Shown piece by piece: positions 25,579-35,700 of a DNA stretch of 64,000 nt. The stretch covers positions 4,638,501 to 4,702,500 of the forward strand of contig NC_008786.1 in NCBI RefSeq assembly GCF_000015565.1. The letters run 5' to 3'. Position numbers and translations under genes: made by a program. The stretch comes from Verminephrobacter eiseniae EF01-2. GTDB taxonomy: Bacteria; Pseudomonadota; Gammaproteobacteria; Burkholderiales; Burkholderiaceae_C. Below the pieces are notes generated by a model. That model searched no databases. It was not told the DNA's origin and saw only the letters and a list, made by a program, of their open reading frames with translations. Each line of letters starts with the position of its first letter. The first letter of the stretch is position 1.

Positions 25579-27465
25579 ATGAGCGCCCACATCCCCTCCG
25601 CATCCCCGGCCCACACCCCCGCCCTCCCCAAAGCCAGCAACTTCCTGCGCCAGCTCATCGAATCCGACCTGGCAAAAGGCACCTACGCCAGCCGCCGCTG
25701 GGCCGGCAGCCCCGGCGACGCCGCCCACCACGCCCAGGGCGGCCCCGACCCCGCCAAAATACGCACCCGCTTCCCGCCCGAGCCGAATGGCTACCTGCAC
25801 ATCGGCCACGCCAAAAGCATCTGCCTGAACTTCGGCTTGGCGCGCGACTACGGCGGTGTGTGCCACCTGCGCTTTGACGACACCAATCCGGAAAAAGAAA
25901 ACCCCGAATACGTCGACAGCATCATCGACGCGGTGCAATGGCTCGGCTTTGACTGGCGCCAGGGCGGCAACGGCCAGCCCTACCAGGCCAGCGACTACTT
26001 CGACTTCATGTACCGCGCCGCCGAGCACCTGGTCGAAACCGGCCACGCCTACGTGGACGAACAAACGGTGGAACAAATCCGCATCCACCGTGGCGACTTC
26101 AGCAAGCCCGGCGTGGACAGCCCCTTTCGCAACCGCAGCCCGGCAGAAAACCTGGCCCGCTTGCGCGAAATGCGTGCCGGCCAGCACGAAGACGGATCGA
26201 TGGTGCTGCGCGCCAGGATCGACATGGCCCACCCCAACATCAACATGCGCGATCCGACCATCTACCGCATCCGCCGCACCACCCACCACCGCACGGGCGA
26301 CACCTGGTGCATCTACCCCCTGTACACCTACGCGCACCCGATCGAGGACGCGCTGGAGCAAATCACCCACAGCCTGTGCACGCTCGAATTTGAAGACCAG
26401 CGCCCCTTCTACGACTGGCTGCTGGAGCGCTTGATCGAAACCACCCGGCTCCCCGACGGGCGGGTCGTGGGCGGCCTGCTGGCCAGCCCGCCCCCGCGCC
26501 AGTACGAATTTGCGCGCCTGAACCTGACCTACGTGGTCACCAGCAAGCGCAAACTGGCCCAACTGGTGTACGACCACAAGGTCGACGGCTGGGACGACCC
26601 CCGCATGCCCACCCTCGCGGGCCTGCGCCGCCGTGGCTACACCCCCGCCGCGCTGCAACTGTTTGCCGAACGCATAGGCGTGACCAAAAGCGACAGTTGG
26701 ATCGACTACAGCACCCTGGAAGGCTGCCTGCGCGAAGACCTGGAGCCCAAAGCCCACCGTGGCATGGCCGTGCTCAATCCCGTCAAGCTGGTGCTGACCA
26801 ACTGGGATGCGGTCATGGGCGCCGGCCATTTGGAGCCCGGCACCCTGCCCGCGCTACCCCACCCGATCGAAGGCCAGGCCAGCCCCCTGCGCCACTTTTG
26901 CATCGGCCAGCAACTGTGGATCGAGCGCGAAGACTTCGAAGAACATCCCCCCAAGGGCTACAAGCGCCTATATCCACCCCGGCCCGGCGCCGACGGTCAA
27001 ATGCTGCCCGGCAGCACCGTGCGCCTGAAGGGCGGCTACGTCATCGAATGCACCGGCTGCACCAAGGACGCCACCGGCACCATCGTCCAAGTGCAGGCCA
27101 CCGTGGTGCCCGACACCAAGAGCGGCACCCCCGGCGCCAACAGCGTCAAGGTCAAAGCCGCCATCACCTGGGTCGGCGTGGCCGACGGCGTGCGCGCCGA
27201 GGTGCGCATGTACGACCGCCTGTTCCTGGACGCGCACCCTGACGCCGGCAGCAAAGACTTCATCGAAAGCCTGAACCCCGACAGCCTGAAGGTAGTGAGC
27301 GCCATCGTCGAGCCCTCACTGGCCCATGCCAAGCCGGACGACAAGTTCCAATTCGAGCGCCATGGGTACTTTGTCGCAGACCGGGTCGATCATGTGCCAG
27401 GCCGGCCGGTATTCAATCTGGCGGTCGGATTGAAGGATTCCTGGGGGAAATCAAGTGATTACTGA
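25579..27465 (+). CDS. glnS: Glutaminyl-tRNA synthetase
   Basis: A 628-residue class I aminoacyl-tRNA synthetase that charges tRNA(Gln). The catalytic core has RTRFPPEPNGYLHIGHAKS (HIGH motif), HLRFDDTNPEKENPEYVDSI, and VTSKRKL in place of the KMSKS loop (usual for GlnRS: xMSKRxL; here a threonine replaces the methionine). The anticodon-binding beta-barrel domains fill the C-terminal third and include a cysteine pair in VIECTGCTKD. The start ATG at 25579 follows the end of an upstream open frame and suits the family N-terminus. Its stop overlaps the start of the decayed ATPase gene. Confidence 0.96.
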   Translation: MSAHIPSASPAHTPALPKASNFLRQLIESDLAKGTYASRRWAGSPGDAAHHAQGGPDPAKIRTRFPPEPNGYLHIGHAKSICLNFGLARDYGGVCHLRFDDTNPEKENPEYVDSIIDAVQWLGFDWRQGGNGQPYQASDYFDFMYRAAEHLVETGHAYVDEQTVEQIRIHRGDFSKPGVDSPFRNRSPAENLARLREMRAGQHEDGSMVLRARIDMAHPNINMRDPTIYRIRRTTHHRTGDTWCIYPLYTYAHPIEDALEQITHSLCTLEFEDQRPFYDWLLERLIETTRLPDGRVVGGLLASPPPRQYEFARLNLTYVVTSKRKLAQLVYDHKVDGWDDPRMPTLAGLRRRGYTPAALQLFAERIGVTKSDSWIDYSTLEGCLREDLEPKAHRGMAVLNPVKLVLTNWDAVMGAGHLEPGTLPALPHPIEGQASPLRHFCIGQQLWIEREDFEEHPPKGYKRLYPPRPGADGQMLPGSTVRLKGGYVIECTGCTKDATGTIVQVQATVVPDTKSGTPGANSVKVKAAITWVGVADGVRAEVRMYDRLFLDAHPDAGSKDFIESLNPDSLKVVSAIVEPSLAHAKPDDKFQFERHGYFVADRVDHVPGRPVFNLAVGLKDSWGKSSDY

Positions 27466-28103
27466 GCTGCGCATGGAAAACTGGAAAAGCTACGCGCAAT
27501 CTTCCCTGTATATCGATCCGTTGACCGTGTTGAGAGGCAGTGCTCACACGATATGCGGGCAAACTGCCCGAACGCGATATACGCCGGGTTTATGCGGAAA
27601 CCGTGGGTAAATTCAACTCCGATGCGATGCTGTATTGCGAAGAAAATTGGCAACCAGCAGATGCGCCGCATACGGTCGATGCCCGTGGCATGTCGGATGG
27701 GACCTTGAGATTTTTGGCGATCTTGACTGCGCTTCTTACGCGCCCGGAAAAGAGCTTGTTGATCATCGAAGAAATCGACAATGGCCTGCATCCTTCACGC
27801 GCCAACATGCTCTTGGAGATGCTCCAGACCGTTGGCAAGCAGCGCAGCATCGACGTGCTGGCAACCACGCACAATCCGGCACTGCTCGACGCCATGGGCA
27901 CCGAGATGATTGCATTCATCACCGTAGCGCATAGAGACAGCAAAACAGGCCACAGCGTCTTGACCTTGCTGGAAGACATGAAACGACTGCCAGCACTATT
28001 GGCACAAGGAACGACCGGGCACTTGTCAAGCCGGGGATTGATTGAACGATCGCTGCAGCGATCTCTTGATTTCGAAGGCCTGAGCGAGTTTGGCAATGCC
28101 TGA
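27455..28103 (+). pseudogene. AAA-family ATPase (ABC/SMC-like), internally deleted and frameshifted
   Basis: The first 26 codons from GTG at 27455 read VITELRMENWKSYAQSSLYI then DPLTVL, the classic start of AAA_15/AAA_21-type ATPases just before the Walker A loop. The next expected segment (GxNxxGKS) is absent. After about position 27535 another frame carries the C-terminal half of the same family: signature-like MSDGTLRFLAILTALL, Walker B LLIIEEIDNGLHPSR and the D-loop/H region VLATTHNPALLDA. About 200 codons with Walker A are missing, so the ATPase is inactive. The gene starts inside glnS and its end overlaps the next small frame, as in two-gene ATPase-effector modules. Confidence 0.8.
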
Positions 28104-28296
28104 GAAAATCCTGATGGCCCGCACCTGGCCTGCATTGGCTGCCGGTGGCACCAGTATTGGCGATGCAACGATAAAACATGTTGCCGAGTACTACGCCAAG
28201 GCTGGATACGCCGTTGAAATAATGACAGGAGATCAGGGCTTGAAGGCTTACCAACCCATTGCACCCATCCCCCGGCCCCGCCGGCGGGGCGGTTGA
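28096..28296 (+). pseudogene. Small partner of the ATPase, probable C-terminal remnant of a PIN-like protein
   Basis: A 66-codon frame whose ATG overlaps the ATPase stop. It reads MPEKILMARTWPALAAGG and then DATIKHVAEYYAKAGYAVEI with MTGDQGLKAYQP. The final TGD..L block resembles the last motif of PIN-fold nucleases, but an acidic-triad N-terminus is missing. I read it as the shortened effector gene of an ATPase-effector pair. The resemblance is weak and the frame could also be an intact small protein of unknown role. Confidence 0.45.
28275..28290. terminator. GC palindrome between convergent genes
   Basis: GCCCCGCCGGCGGGGC is a perfect 16-bp palindrome between the ATPase-partner remnant and the convergent upp gene. 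No T-run follows on either strand, so it is at best a weak or factor-assisted terminator. Confidence 0.3.
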
Positions 28297-28331
28297 TCCC
28301 TGGCTGGTCCGGCCGCCCAATCGCCCAGTAC

Positions 28332-28961
28332 CTATTTGGTACCGAAAATCCTGTCCCCGGCATCGCCCAGACCCGGCAGGATATAGCCATGCTCGTTGAG
28401 CTCGCGGTCGATGGCGGCGGTGAAGATGGATACATCGGGGTGGGCTTGTTGCAGTCTGGCGATGCCCTCGGGCACGGCCAGCAGGCAGACGAACTTGATC
28501 GAGCGGGGCTTGAGCTGCTTCAGGCGCGCCATGCAGGCAACGGCCGAGTTGCCGGTGGCCAGCATCGGGTCGACCACGATGGTGTCGCGCTCGTCGATCC
28601 CGGCGGGCATCTTGAAGTAGTACTCCACGGCTTGCAGCGTGGCCGGGTCGCGGTACAGGCCGATGTGGCCGACACGGGCGCCGGGCACCACGTTGAGCAT
28701 GCCGTCGAGAAAGCCGTTGCCCGCACGCAGGATCGAAACCAGCACCAGTTTCTTGCCGTCGATCATCTGGCCGGTCATGGTCTCCAGCGGGGTTTCGATC
28801 TGCACCGGCGACAGCGGCATGTCGCGCGTGACCTCGTATGCCATCAACTGGCTCAGTTCGCCCAACAGGCGGCGAAAGCTGTTGCTGCTGGCATCTTTCC
28901 TGCGCATCAGCGTGAGCTTGTGCTGGACCAGAGGGTGGGTGATGACGGTGAGGTTGCTCAT
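28332..28961 (-). CDS. upp: Uracil phosphoribosyltransferase
   Basis: Salvages uracil to UMP with PRPP. It is 209 residues, the family length. The substrate loops are visible: [18 protein letters not shown], the PRPP-binding [16 protein letters not shown], and the uracil-binding C-terminus [20 protein letters not shown]. The start ATG at 28961 is unambiguous. It is read leftward between the decayed ATPase module and the divergent yebC gene, and so is a single-gene unit. Confidence 0.95.
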
Positions 28962-29120
28962 ATCCGATAGGCCTTTGCCAGATGTTCCTGAGGGGAAAAG
29001 TATTGCCCGCTCCCCGCGCCGCGCACATCCCGGTGGCGCTTGGGTCGGATCGGGGCGGACAAAAAAGCAAAAAAAGTAAACTCGCGCCGTAGGTTAAATC
29101 AATCCCGTAAAGGACATTCC

Positions 29121-29840
29121 GTGGCAGGACACAGCAAATGGGCGAACATCCAACACCGCAAGGGACGGCAGGATGAAAAACGCGGCCGGATCTGGACCCG
29201 CATCATGCGCGAAATCACCGTGGCGGCCCGCGCCGGTGGCGGCGATTTGTCGGCCAACCCGCGCCTGCGCCTGGCGCTGGACAAGGCCCGGGCGGCCAAC
29301 ATGCCGGCCGAGCGCATCAAGTACAACATCGACAAGGCCACCGGCAATGCAGAGGGCCAGAGCTACGAAGAAATCCGCTACGAGGGCTACGGCATCGGCG
29401 GTGCGGCGATCATCGTCGACACCATGACCGACAACCGCCTGCGCACCGTGGCCGAGGTGCGCCACGCCTTTAGCAAACATGGCGCCAACATGGGCACGGA
29501 AGGCTCGGTGGTGTTCCAATTCAAGCATTGCGGCCAGTTGGTCTATGCTCCTGGCAGCAGCGAAGACCAGGTGATGGAGGTGGCGCTTCAGGCCGGCGCC
29601 GAAGATGTCATCATGGGCGAGGACGGCGCCATCGAGGTGTTGACCCTCCCCGCCGACTTTGAAGCCGTCAAGAACGCGCTACAGGCCGCCGGCCTCAGGC
29701 CCGAACTGGCCGAGGTCACCATGCGGGCCGAAAACACCATCGAACTACAAGGCGAGGACGCGGCCCGGATGCAAAAACTGCTCGACGCGCTGGAAGATCT
29801 CGACGACACCCAAGCGGTCTATCACAACGCTACGCTATGA
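29121..29840 (+). CDS. YebC/PmpR family regulatory or translation-factor protein
   Basis: A 239-residue protein of the YebC/TACO1 family, variously reported as a DNA-binding regulator or as a factor that helps ribosomes through proline stretches. It begins [17 protein letters not shown] and carries the family blocks [24 protein letters not shown] and [20 protein letters not shown]. The start is GTG at 29121 with AAAGGACATTCC before it; the first in-frame ATG would remove conserved residues. It is followed by purD on the same strand after 94 bp. Confidence 0.93.
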   Translation: MAGHSKWANIQHRKGRQDEKRGRIWTRIMREITVAARAGGGDLSANPRLRLALDKARAANMPAERIKYNIDKATGNAEGQSYEEIRYEGYGIGGAAIIVDTMTDNRLRTVAEVRHAFSKHGANMGTEGSVVFQFKHCGQLVYAPGSSEDQVMEVALQAGAEDVIMGEDGAIEVLTLPADFEAVKNALQAAGLRPELAEVTMRAENTIELQGEDAARMQKLLDALEDLDDTQAVYHNATL

Positions 29841-29934
29841 AGACCAGTTCCCATCCCCAGTGCTCCGGTCGTCATCGATTCTTGCCCCTGCATGGAGTAT
29901 CCCTGTTGCCCGGTGCGGCATGTGGGAGCCTGGC

Positions 29935-31215
29935 ATGAAAGTTCTCGTACTCGGCGGCGGCGGCCGTGAACACGCCATCGCCTGGAAACTGAGCCAGTCG
30001 CCCAAAGTCTCCCGGGTGTATGTGGCGCCCGGCAATGGGGGCACGGCCCTGGGCCCGAAGCTGGAAAATGTGTCCATCCCGACTTTGCCTGAACTGCGCC
30101 AGTGGGCCCAGGCCGAGAAGATCGTGCTGACGGTGGTCGGCCCCGAGGCCCCTTTGGCCGCAGGCGTGGTCGACGAGTTCCGGGCCAACGGCCTGCGCAT
30201 CTTTGGCCCCACCAAGGCCGCGGCACAGTTGGAAAGCTCCAAGGTCTTCGCCAAAGCCTTCATGCAGCGCCACGGCATTCCCACGGCCGACTACGACAGC
30301 TTCACCGACCCGGCCGCCGCCCACGCCTTCGTCGACCGCCTGGGGGCGCCCTGCGTCATCAAGGCCGACGGCCTGGCCGCAGGCAAGGGCGTGGTGGTGG
30401 CGCTGACGCTGCAACAGGCCCATGCCGGCATCGACAGCATGCTGCTGGACAACCGCTACGGCGTGACGCACAACGCAGGCGGCGCCCGTGTGCTGATCGA
30501 GCAGTTCCTCGAAGGCGAAGAGGCCAGCTTCATCGTGCTGTGCGATGGCAAGGACGTGCTGGCCCTGGCGACCAGCCAGGATCACAAGCGCCTCAAGGAC
30601 GGCGACGAAGGCCCCAACACCGGCGGCATGGGCGCCTATTCGCCGGCGCCGGTGGTCACGGCCGACGTGCATGCCCGCGCCATGCGCGAGATCATCCTGC
30701 CCACCATCCGTGGCATGGAAAAAGATGGCATACCCTACAGCGGCTTCCTGTATGCGGGCCTGATGATCGACGCCAAGGGCCACCCCAAGACGCTGGAATT
30801 CAACTGCCGCATGGGCGACCCCGAGGCGCAACCGATCCTGATGCGGCTCAAGAGCGACCTGTTCGATCTGCTGCTCGCCGCGCTCGATGGCAAGCTCGAC
30901 CAGATGCAACTGCAATGGGACCGCCGCACCGCCTTGGGCGTGGTGATGGCGGCCCAGGGCTACCCCGACAGCCCGCACCAGGGCGCTGCCATCACCGGCC
31001 TGCCCGCCGAGGCCGATGACGCGATGGTGTTCCATGCCGGCACGGCCTTGCAGGACGGCGTGCTGCGCGTCGCCGGCGGCCGCGCGCTGTGCGTGACCGC
31101 GCTGGCAGACAGCGCCCGGCAGGCGCAGCAGCGCGCCTATGACATGGTGCGCGGCATCCATTTCGATGGAGCGCAGTACCGCCGCGACATCGGCTTTCGG
31201 GTCGTCAGAAACTGA
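29935..31215 (+). CDS. purD: Phosphoribosylamine-glycine ligase
   Basis: The ATP-grasp enzyme of the second step of purine synthesis, joining phosphoribosylamine and glycine to GAR. It is 426 residues. Typical segments are [67 protein letters not shown] and [13 protein letters not shown]. The stop overlaps the hemF start (TGATG), so the two genes are translationally coupled. Confidence 0.96.
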   Translation: MKVLVLGGGGREHAIAWKLSQSPKVSRVYVAPGNGGTALGPKLENVSIPTLPELRQWAQAEKIVLTVVGPEAPLAAGVVDEFRANGLRIFGPTKAAAQLESSKVFAKAFMQRHGIPTADYDSFTDPAAAHAFVDRLGAPCVIKADGLAAGKGVVVALTLQQAHAGIDSMLLDNRYGVTHNAGGARVLIEQFLEGEEASFIVLCDGKDVLALATSQDHKRLKDGDEGPNTGGMGAYSPAPVVTADVHARAMREIILPTIRGMEKDGIPYSGFLYAGLMIDAKGHPKTLEFNCRMGDPEAQPILMRLKSDLFDLLLAALDGKLDQMQLQWDRRTALGVVMAAQGYPDSPHQGAAITGLPAEADDAMVFHAGTALQDGVLRVAGGRALCVTALADSARQAQQRAYDMVRGIHFDGAQYRRDIGFRVVRN

Positions 31216-32186
31216 TGGCAGGCGCTCCCCCGCATCCGGTGCTGCACCCGGCCGACAGCGTCGCCCGCGTGCGCGGCTACCTGCAGGGCCTGCAGGCGCG
31301 CATCACCGATGCGCTGCAAGCGCTGGAAACCGAGGGCGGCGCGCGCTTTCGGGCCGATGCCTGGAGCAAACCGCCCGGCGCGTCATTGTCAGGCGACGGC
31401 AACACCCTGATTTTGGAGGGCGGCCGCGTGTTCGAGCGCGCAGGCTGCGGCCTGAGCCATGTGCGCGGGCCGCATCTGCCGCCCTCGGCCAGCGCGCACC
31501 GGAGCGCGCTGGCGGGCGCACCGTTCGAGGCCATGGGCCTGTCGCTGGTGCTACACCCGCGCAACCCCTATGTGCCGACGGTGCACATGAATGTGCGCAT
31601 GATCGCCGCCGCGCATCCGGGCCAGGCGCCGAGTTGCTGGTTTGGCGGCGGCATGGACCTGACGCCCTGCTACGGCTTCGAGGAAGACGTGGTGCACTTT
31701 CACCGCCATTGCCGTGCTGCGCTGGCACCGTTTGGCGCGGACAAATACCCGCGCTTCAAGCAGTGGTGCGATGAGTACTTCTACCTCAAGCACCGCAACG
31801 AGCAACGCGGCGCAGGCGGCGTGTTCTACGATGACCTGGCAGAACCGGACTTTGAGCAAAGCCTGGCGCTGACGCAATCGGTGGGCGAAGCCTTCGTGCC
31901 GGCCTACCTGCCCATCGTGCAAAAGCGCCAGGCCACGCCCTATGGCGAGCGCGAGCGCGACTTCCAGTCGTATCGCCGTGGCCGCTATGTCGAGTTCAAC
32001 CTGGTGTGGGACCGGGGCACGCATTTCGGGCTGCAATCGGGCGGGCGCACCGAATCCATCCTGCTATCGATGCCGCCGCTGGCAGCGTGGTCGTACCAGC
32101 GCCGGGACGCCACCGGCTCGGCCGAAGCGGCGCTCACGCAACGATTTCTGGTGCGCCGGGACTGGCTCGCAGACATCCCTGAATGA
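31215..32186 (+). CDS. hemF: Oxygen-dependent coproporphyrinogen III oxidase
   Basis: Decarboxylates coproporphyrinogen III to protoporphyrinogen IX with oxygen, in haem synthesis. It is 323 residues. The family signature is present in the middle ([20 protein letters not shown]), with [13 protein letters not shown] before it and [20 protein letters not shown] near the end. ATG overlaps the purD stop. In many betaproteobacteria nadD follows hemF; here no nadD is found and the downstream DNA is non-coding, which suggests a rearrangement after hemF. Confidence 0.96.
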   Translation: MAGAPPHPVLHPADSVARVRGYLQGLQARITDALQALETEGGARFRADAWSKPPGASLSGDGNTLILEGGRVFERAGCGLSHVRGPHLPPSASAHRSALAGAPFEAMGLSLVLHPRNPYVPTVHMNVRMIAAAHPGQAPSCWFGGGMDLTPCYGFEEDVVHFHRHCRAALAPFGADKYPRFKQWCDEYFYLKHRNEQRGAGGVFYDDLAEPDFEQSLALTQSVGEAFVPAYLPIVQKRQATPYGERERDFQSYRRGRYVEFNLVWDRGTHFGLQSGGRTESILLSMPPLAAWSYQRRDATGSAEAALTQRFLVRRDWLADIPE

Positions 32187-32728
32187 CGGCCTTATGCCAT
32201 TTTCAAATCGTTCGTGAACGCGAAGCCGACAAAGTGCACGGATGATTTAGGAATGGACTGAAACAGCGCAGTTTCAGCAACCGTTTCAGCCGCCACCCGG
32301 CGCGCCACGGCAACGCGAAATCCGGCTTTCCTGTCAGTTGCTCGACAGATGCCAGGCGCCAGAAACGAGGGGCCAGGCAGCGCTCGCTGCCAGTCACGCC
32401 AGTCACAAAGGTGACCGGCAATCGCGCACACAGTCGTTCTAATGCCGTGAACAGGTGTGCCAAATTGCTAAAACTGTTCACTCCACCGTGTAACCGGGAT
32501 GCCATTTGGCTGAGCAGGCATACGGCATCGGCGCCGGTGCATCCCCATGAAACGGGGTGCCCCCAGTGTGGCGCAGCGATCCCATACCGCCGCAGTCGGC
32601 CAGCCAGCCATCACCGCCCGCACGCAGTGATGCAAAGCACTGGCACCCCTGTCCACCAGGGGGCAAGCGGGGCCACAGCGCAATCCGCAAACCCATGCAT
32701 GCCAACCACTCAAGAGAGTTGAATCACC
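32187..32728. other. 540-bp stretch without a gene, before the adhesin
   Basis: No gene that I recognise. Minus-strand open frames at 32192-32505 have no family features. A perfect inverted repeat CTGAAAC-N6-GTTTCAG lies at 32258-32277. The base composition is somewhat lower in GC than the surroundings. It likely contains the adhesin promoter; AGAGAGTTGAATCACC before ATG at 32729 is a modest ribosome site. Confidence 0.55.
32258..32277. repeat. Inverted repeat in the adhesin upstream region
   Basis: Seven-base arms CTGAAAC and GTTTCAG around AGCGCA, followed directly by a third partial copy (CCGTTTCAG). It could be a terminator stem for hemF (no T-run) or a regulator site for the adhesin. 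Confidence 0.35.
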
Positions 32729-35700
32729 ATGTCCACTCCCATCCAACTGGATTTCGCCGGCTGCAGCATCACCCGCAGAGACATCGGACTCGATGAGAGA
32801 ACCACCGTCGTCACCATCAAATTCAACCAGGTGGTCAGGGGCTTCGATACGAGCGATGTGGTCTTGATCCCCGGCAATGGCGCCGATGCAACTTCGGTGA
32901 CCGCAGTGACCCCCGATGCCGATGGCGGGAGCGACACTTGGCAGGTCACGCTAACGGCCAAGGTGGCTGGCGCCACCTCAAGAAATGACAACCGCATCAC
33001 CGTGAACCTTGCCGGCGTCCGTGATGCCGAGGGCAACGCTGGCAGCGGCACATCGACGATCCCCAGTGAGCAAGTCCAATACAACGTCGACCTCGCCAGG
33101 CCCAGCGTCACTCAATTCGGGCTGAACGACGCCAACCTGACAACGAATGAATTAGCCCAAAGCCCCCGACTCACCATCAAATTCACCGATGTGATCACCG
33201 GCCTCGATGCAACGAACTTTGTCTTGAGCAACGGCTTTACTCTGACCAATCTGAGCGTCAATCTCGCCGTCGACTTCACCGGCAAGACCTGGACCGCCAC
33301 ACTGGTCCCCCCGAGTTCCGTCAGCACCACCGCAGTCACCCAGGCCAGCATCGCCTTGAATGTCAACAACCGGGGCATCAAGGACGCGGCAGGCAACGAA
33401 ATAAAGCAGGGCTCCGACCAATCCTTCAACTTCACCATCGACCCGGTACCGCCTCGGCTGATATCGATTGCCATCTCGGACCAAAACCTCAAGTCCGGCG
33501 ACACAGCCACCGTCACCTTCACCTTCGACGAAGCGGTGCAGGGCTTTGGCAGTGACAAGGTGACCACGCCCTACGGCACCCTGTCGGCCCTGACATCCTC
33601 GGCAGACGGCACAGTCTGGAGCGGCACGCTGACCCCGGCAGACAACACCCTGGCGACGGGAGCCAACTCCATCACCGTGGACATCAACGGCGTGAGGGAC
33701 ATTGCCGGCAACCAGGCCGTAGGGCCGATCCCCGCCAGCCCAACCTACACCGTGGACACCCAGCGGCCCGCGCTGATCCCCGGCGGCATCACGATCACAG
33801 ACCCCAATGGCGACGGCGTACTGGCCGCCGGAGAAACTGCCACTGTCACCTTCACCTTCACCGAAGCGGTGACCAATGTCGCCGCCGCCGTGCGCCCGAC
33901 CGCCGGTGGCACGCTGGGGGCACTGAGCACCCGCGACGGCGGCAAGACCTGGAGCGCCACATTCACGCCCACGCCCCGGCTCGATCGCGGCACCTACAAC
34001 ATCGAGCTGGATATCAGTCAAGTAAAGGATGCTGCGGACAACTTCGGCGCAGCAGGCACGTCCGCGCGCTCCGACAACTTTGTGGTGGACACCCTGGCAC
34101 CGAGGCTGATCACCGAAGGCGCTACCGCCCCCAAACTCAACGACGACGGCTCCAGGCTGGTGCTCACCTATACCGATGCGGACAACCTGAAGAGTGCCAA
34201 CTTTCAGGGTGACGCAGGCTTTACGGTGCTCGTCGATGGAGCATCCCGGCAGATCAGTGGTGTCCTCGTGGACGCCACGGCCAAGACCGTCACGCTGACG
34301 CTGAACTCCCCCGTAAGCAACGATCAGTCGGTGGTGAGCGTCTCCTACCGCAAACCTGCCGGCAACAACCCCACGACCATACAAGACGCAGCCGGCAACG
34401 ACGTAGCCGACTTCGCGAACCAGTCCGTGACCAACCCGGACCGCACACCCCCCGAGCTGATCACCACCGGCACTTCCGCCCCCAAGGTCAACGGCACCCA
34501 ACTGGTGCTCAGCTACACCGAAGCCAATAGCCTGGACCCTGCCGCCCTGACGGGCAATGCCGGCTTTACCGTGACCAGCGTCACCGGCACCCCCATCACC
34601 GTCAGCAGCGCCAGCGTCAATGCAGCAAACAAGACCGTCACGCTAACCCTCAGCCGTGCCGTGGAAAACCTGGAGCAGGTCAACGTCAGCTACACCAAGC
34701 CGACCACCGGCAATGTCGTGCAAGATGCCGCCGGCAACGACGCAGCCAACTTCACGGGCCAGGCCGTAAACAACGAGACCCCGGACACCACACCCCCGGC
34801 GCTGATCACCACCGGCACTTCCGCCCCCAAGGTCAACGGCACCCAACTGGTCCTCAGCTATACCGAAGCCAATGGCCTGGACCCTGCCACCCTGACGGGC
34901 AACGCCGGTTTTACCGTGACCAGCGCCAGCCCCGGCAGCACCCCCATCACTGTCAACAGCGCCAGCGTCAATGCAGCAAACAAGACCATCACGCTGACCC
35001 TCAGCCGTGCCGTGGAAAACCTCGAGCAAGTGAGTGTCAGCTACACCAAGCCCACCACCGGCAATGTCGTACAGGACGCCGCCGGTAACGACGCTGTTGA
35101 CTTCGCTGGCCAAGCCGTGAACAACGAGACGCCAGACACGACATCACCGGCGCTGATCACCACCGGCACTTCCGCCCCCAAAGTCAACGGCACGCAATTG
35201 GTCCTCAGCTACACCGAAGCCAATAGCCTGGACCCTGCCGCCCTGACGGGCAACGCCGGTTTTACCGTGACCAGCGTTACCGGCACCCCCATCACCGTCA
35301 ACAGCGCCAGCGTCAATGCGGCAAACAAAACCGTCACGTTGACGCTCAGCCGTGCCGTGGACAACCTCGAGCAGGTCAGCGTCAGCTACACCAAGCCGAC
35401 CACCGGCAATGTCGTGCAAGATGCCGCCGGCAACGACGCGGCCAACTTCACGGACCAGTCCGTGAATACCGAGACGCCAGACACCACACCGCCAGCGCTG
35501 ATCACCACCGGTACTTCCGCCCCCAAGGTCAACGGTACCCAACTGGTCCTCAGCTACACCGAAGCCAATAGCCTGGACCCCGCCGCCCTGACGGGCAACG
35601 CCGGTTTTACCGTGACCAGCGCCAGCCCCGGCAGTACCCCCATCACCGTCACCAGTGCCAGCGTCAATGCAGCAAACAAGACCGTCACGCTAACCCTCAG

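Noticed and set aside
24421..26829. 802-codon minus-strand frame covering glnS
   Set aside because: Only the part up to 25524 looks like a protein; the rest is antisense to glnS.
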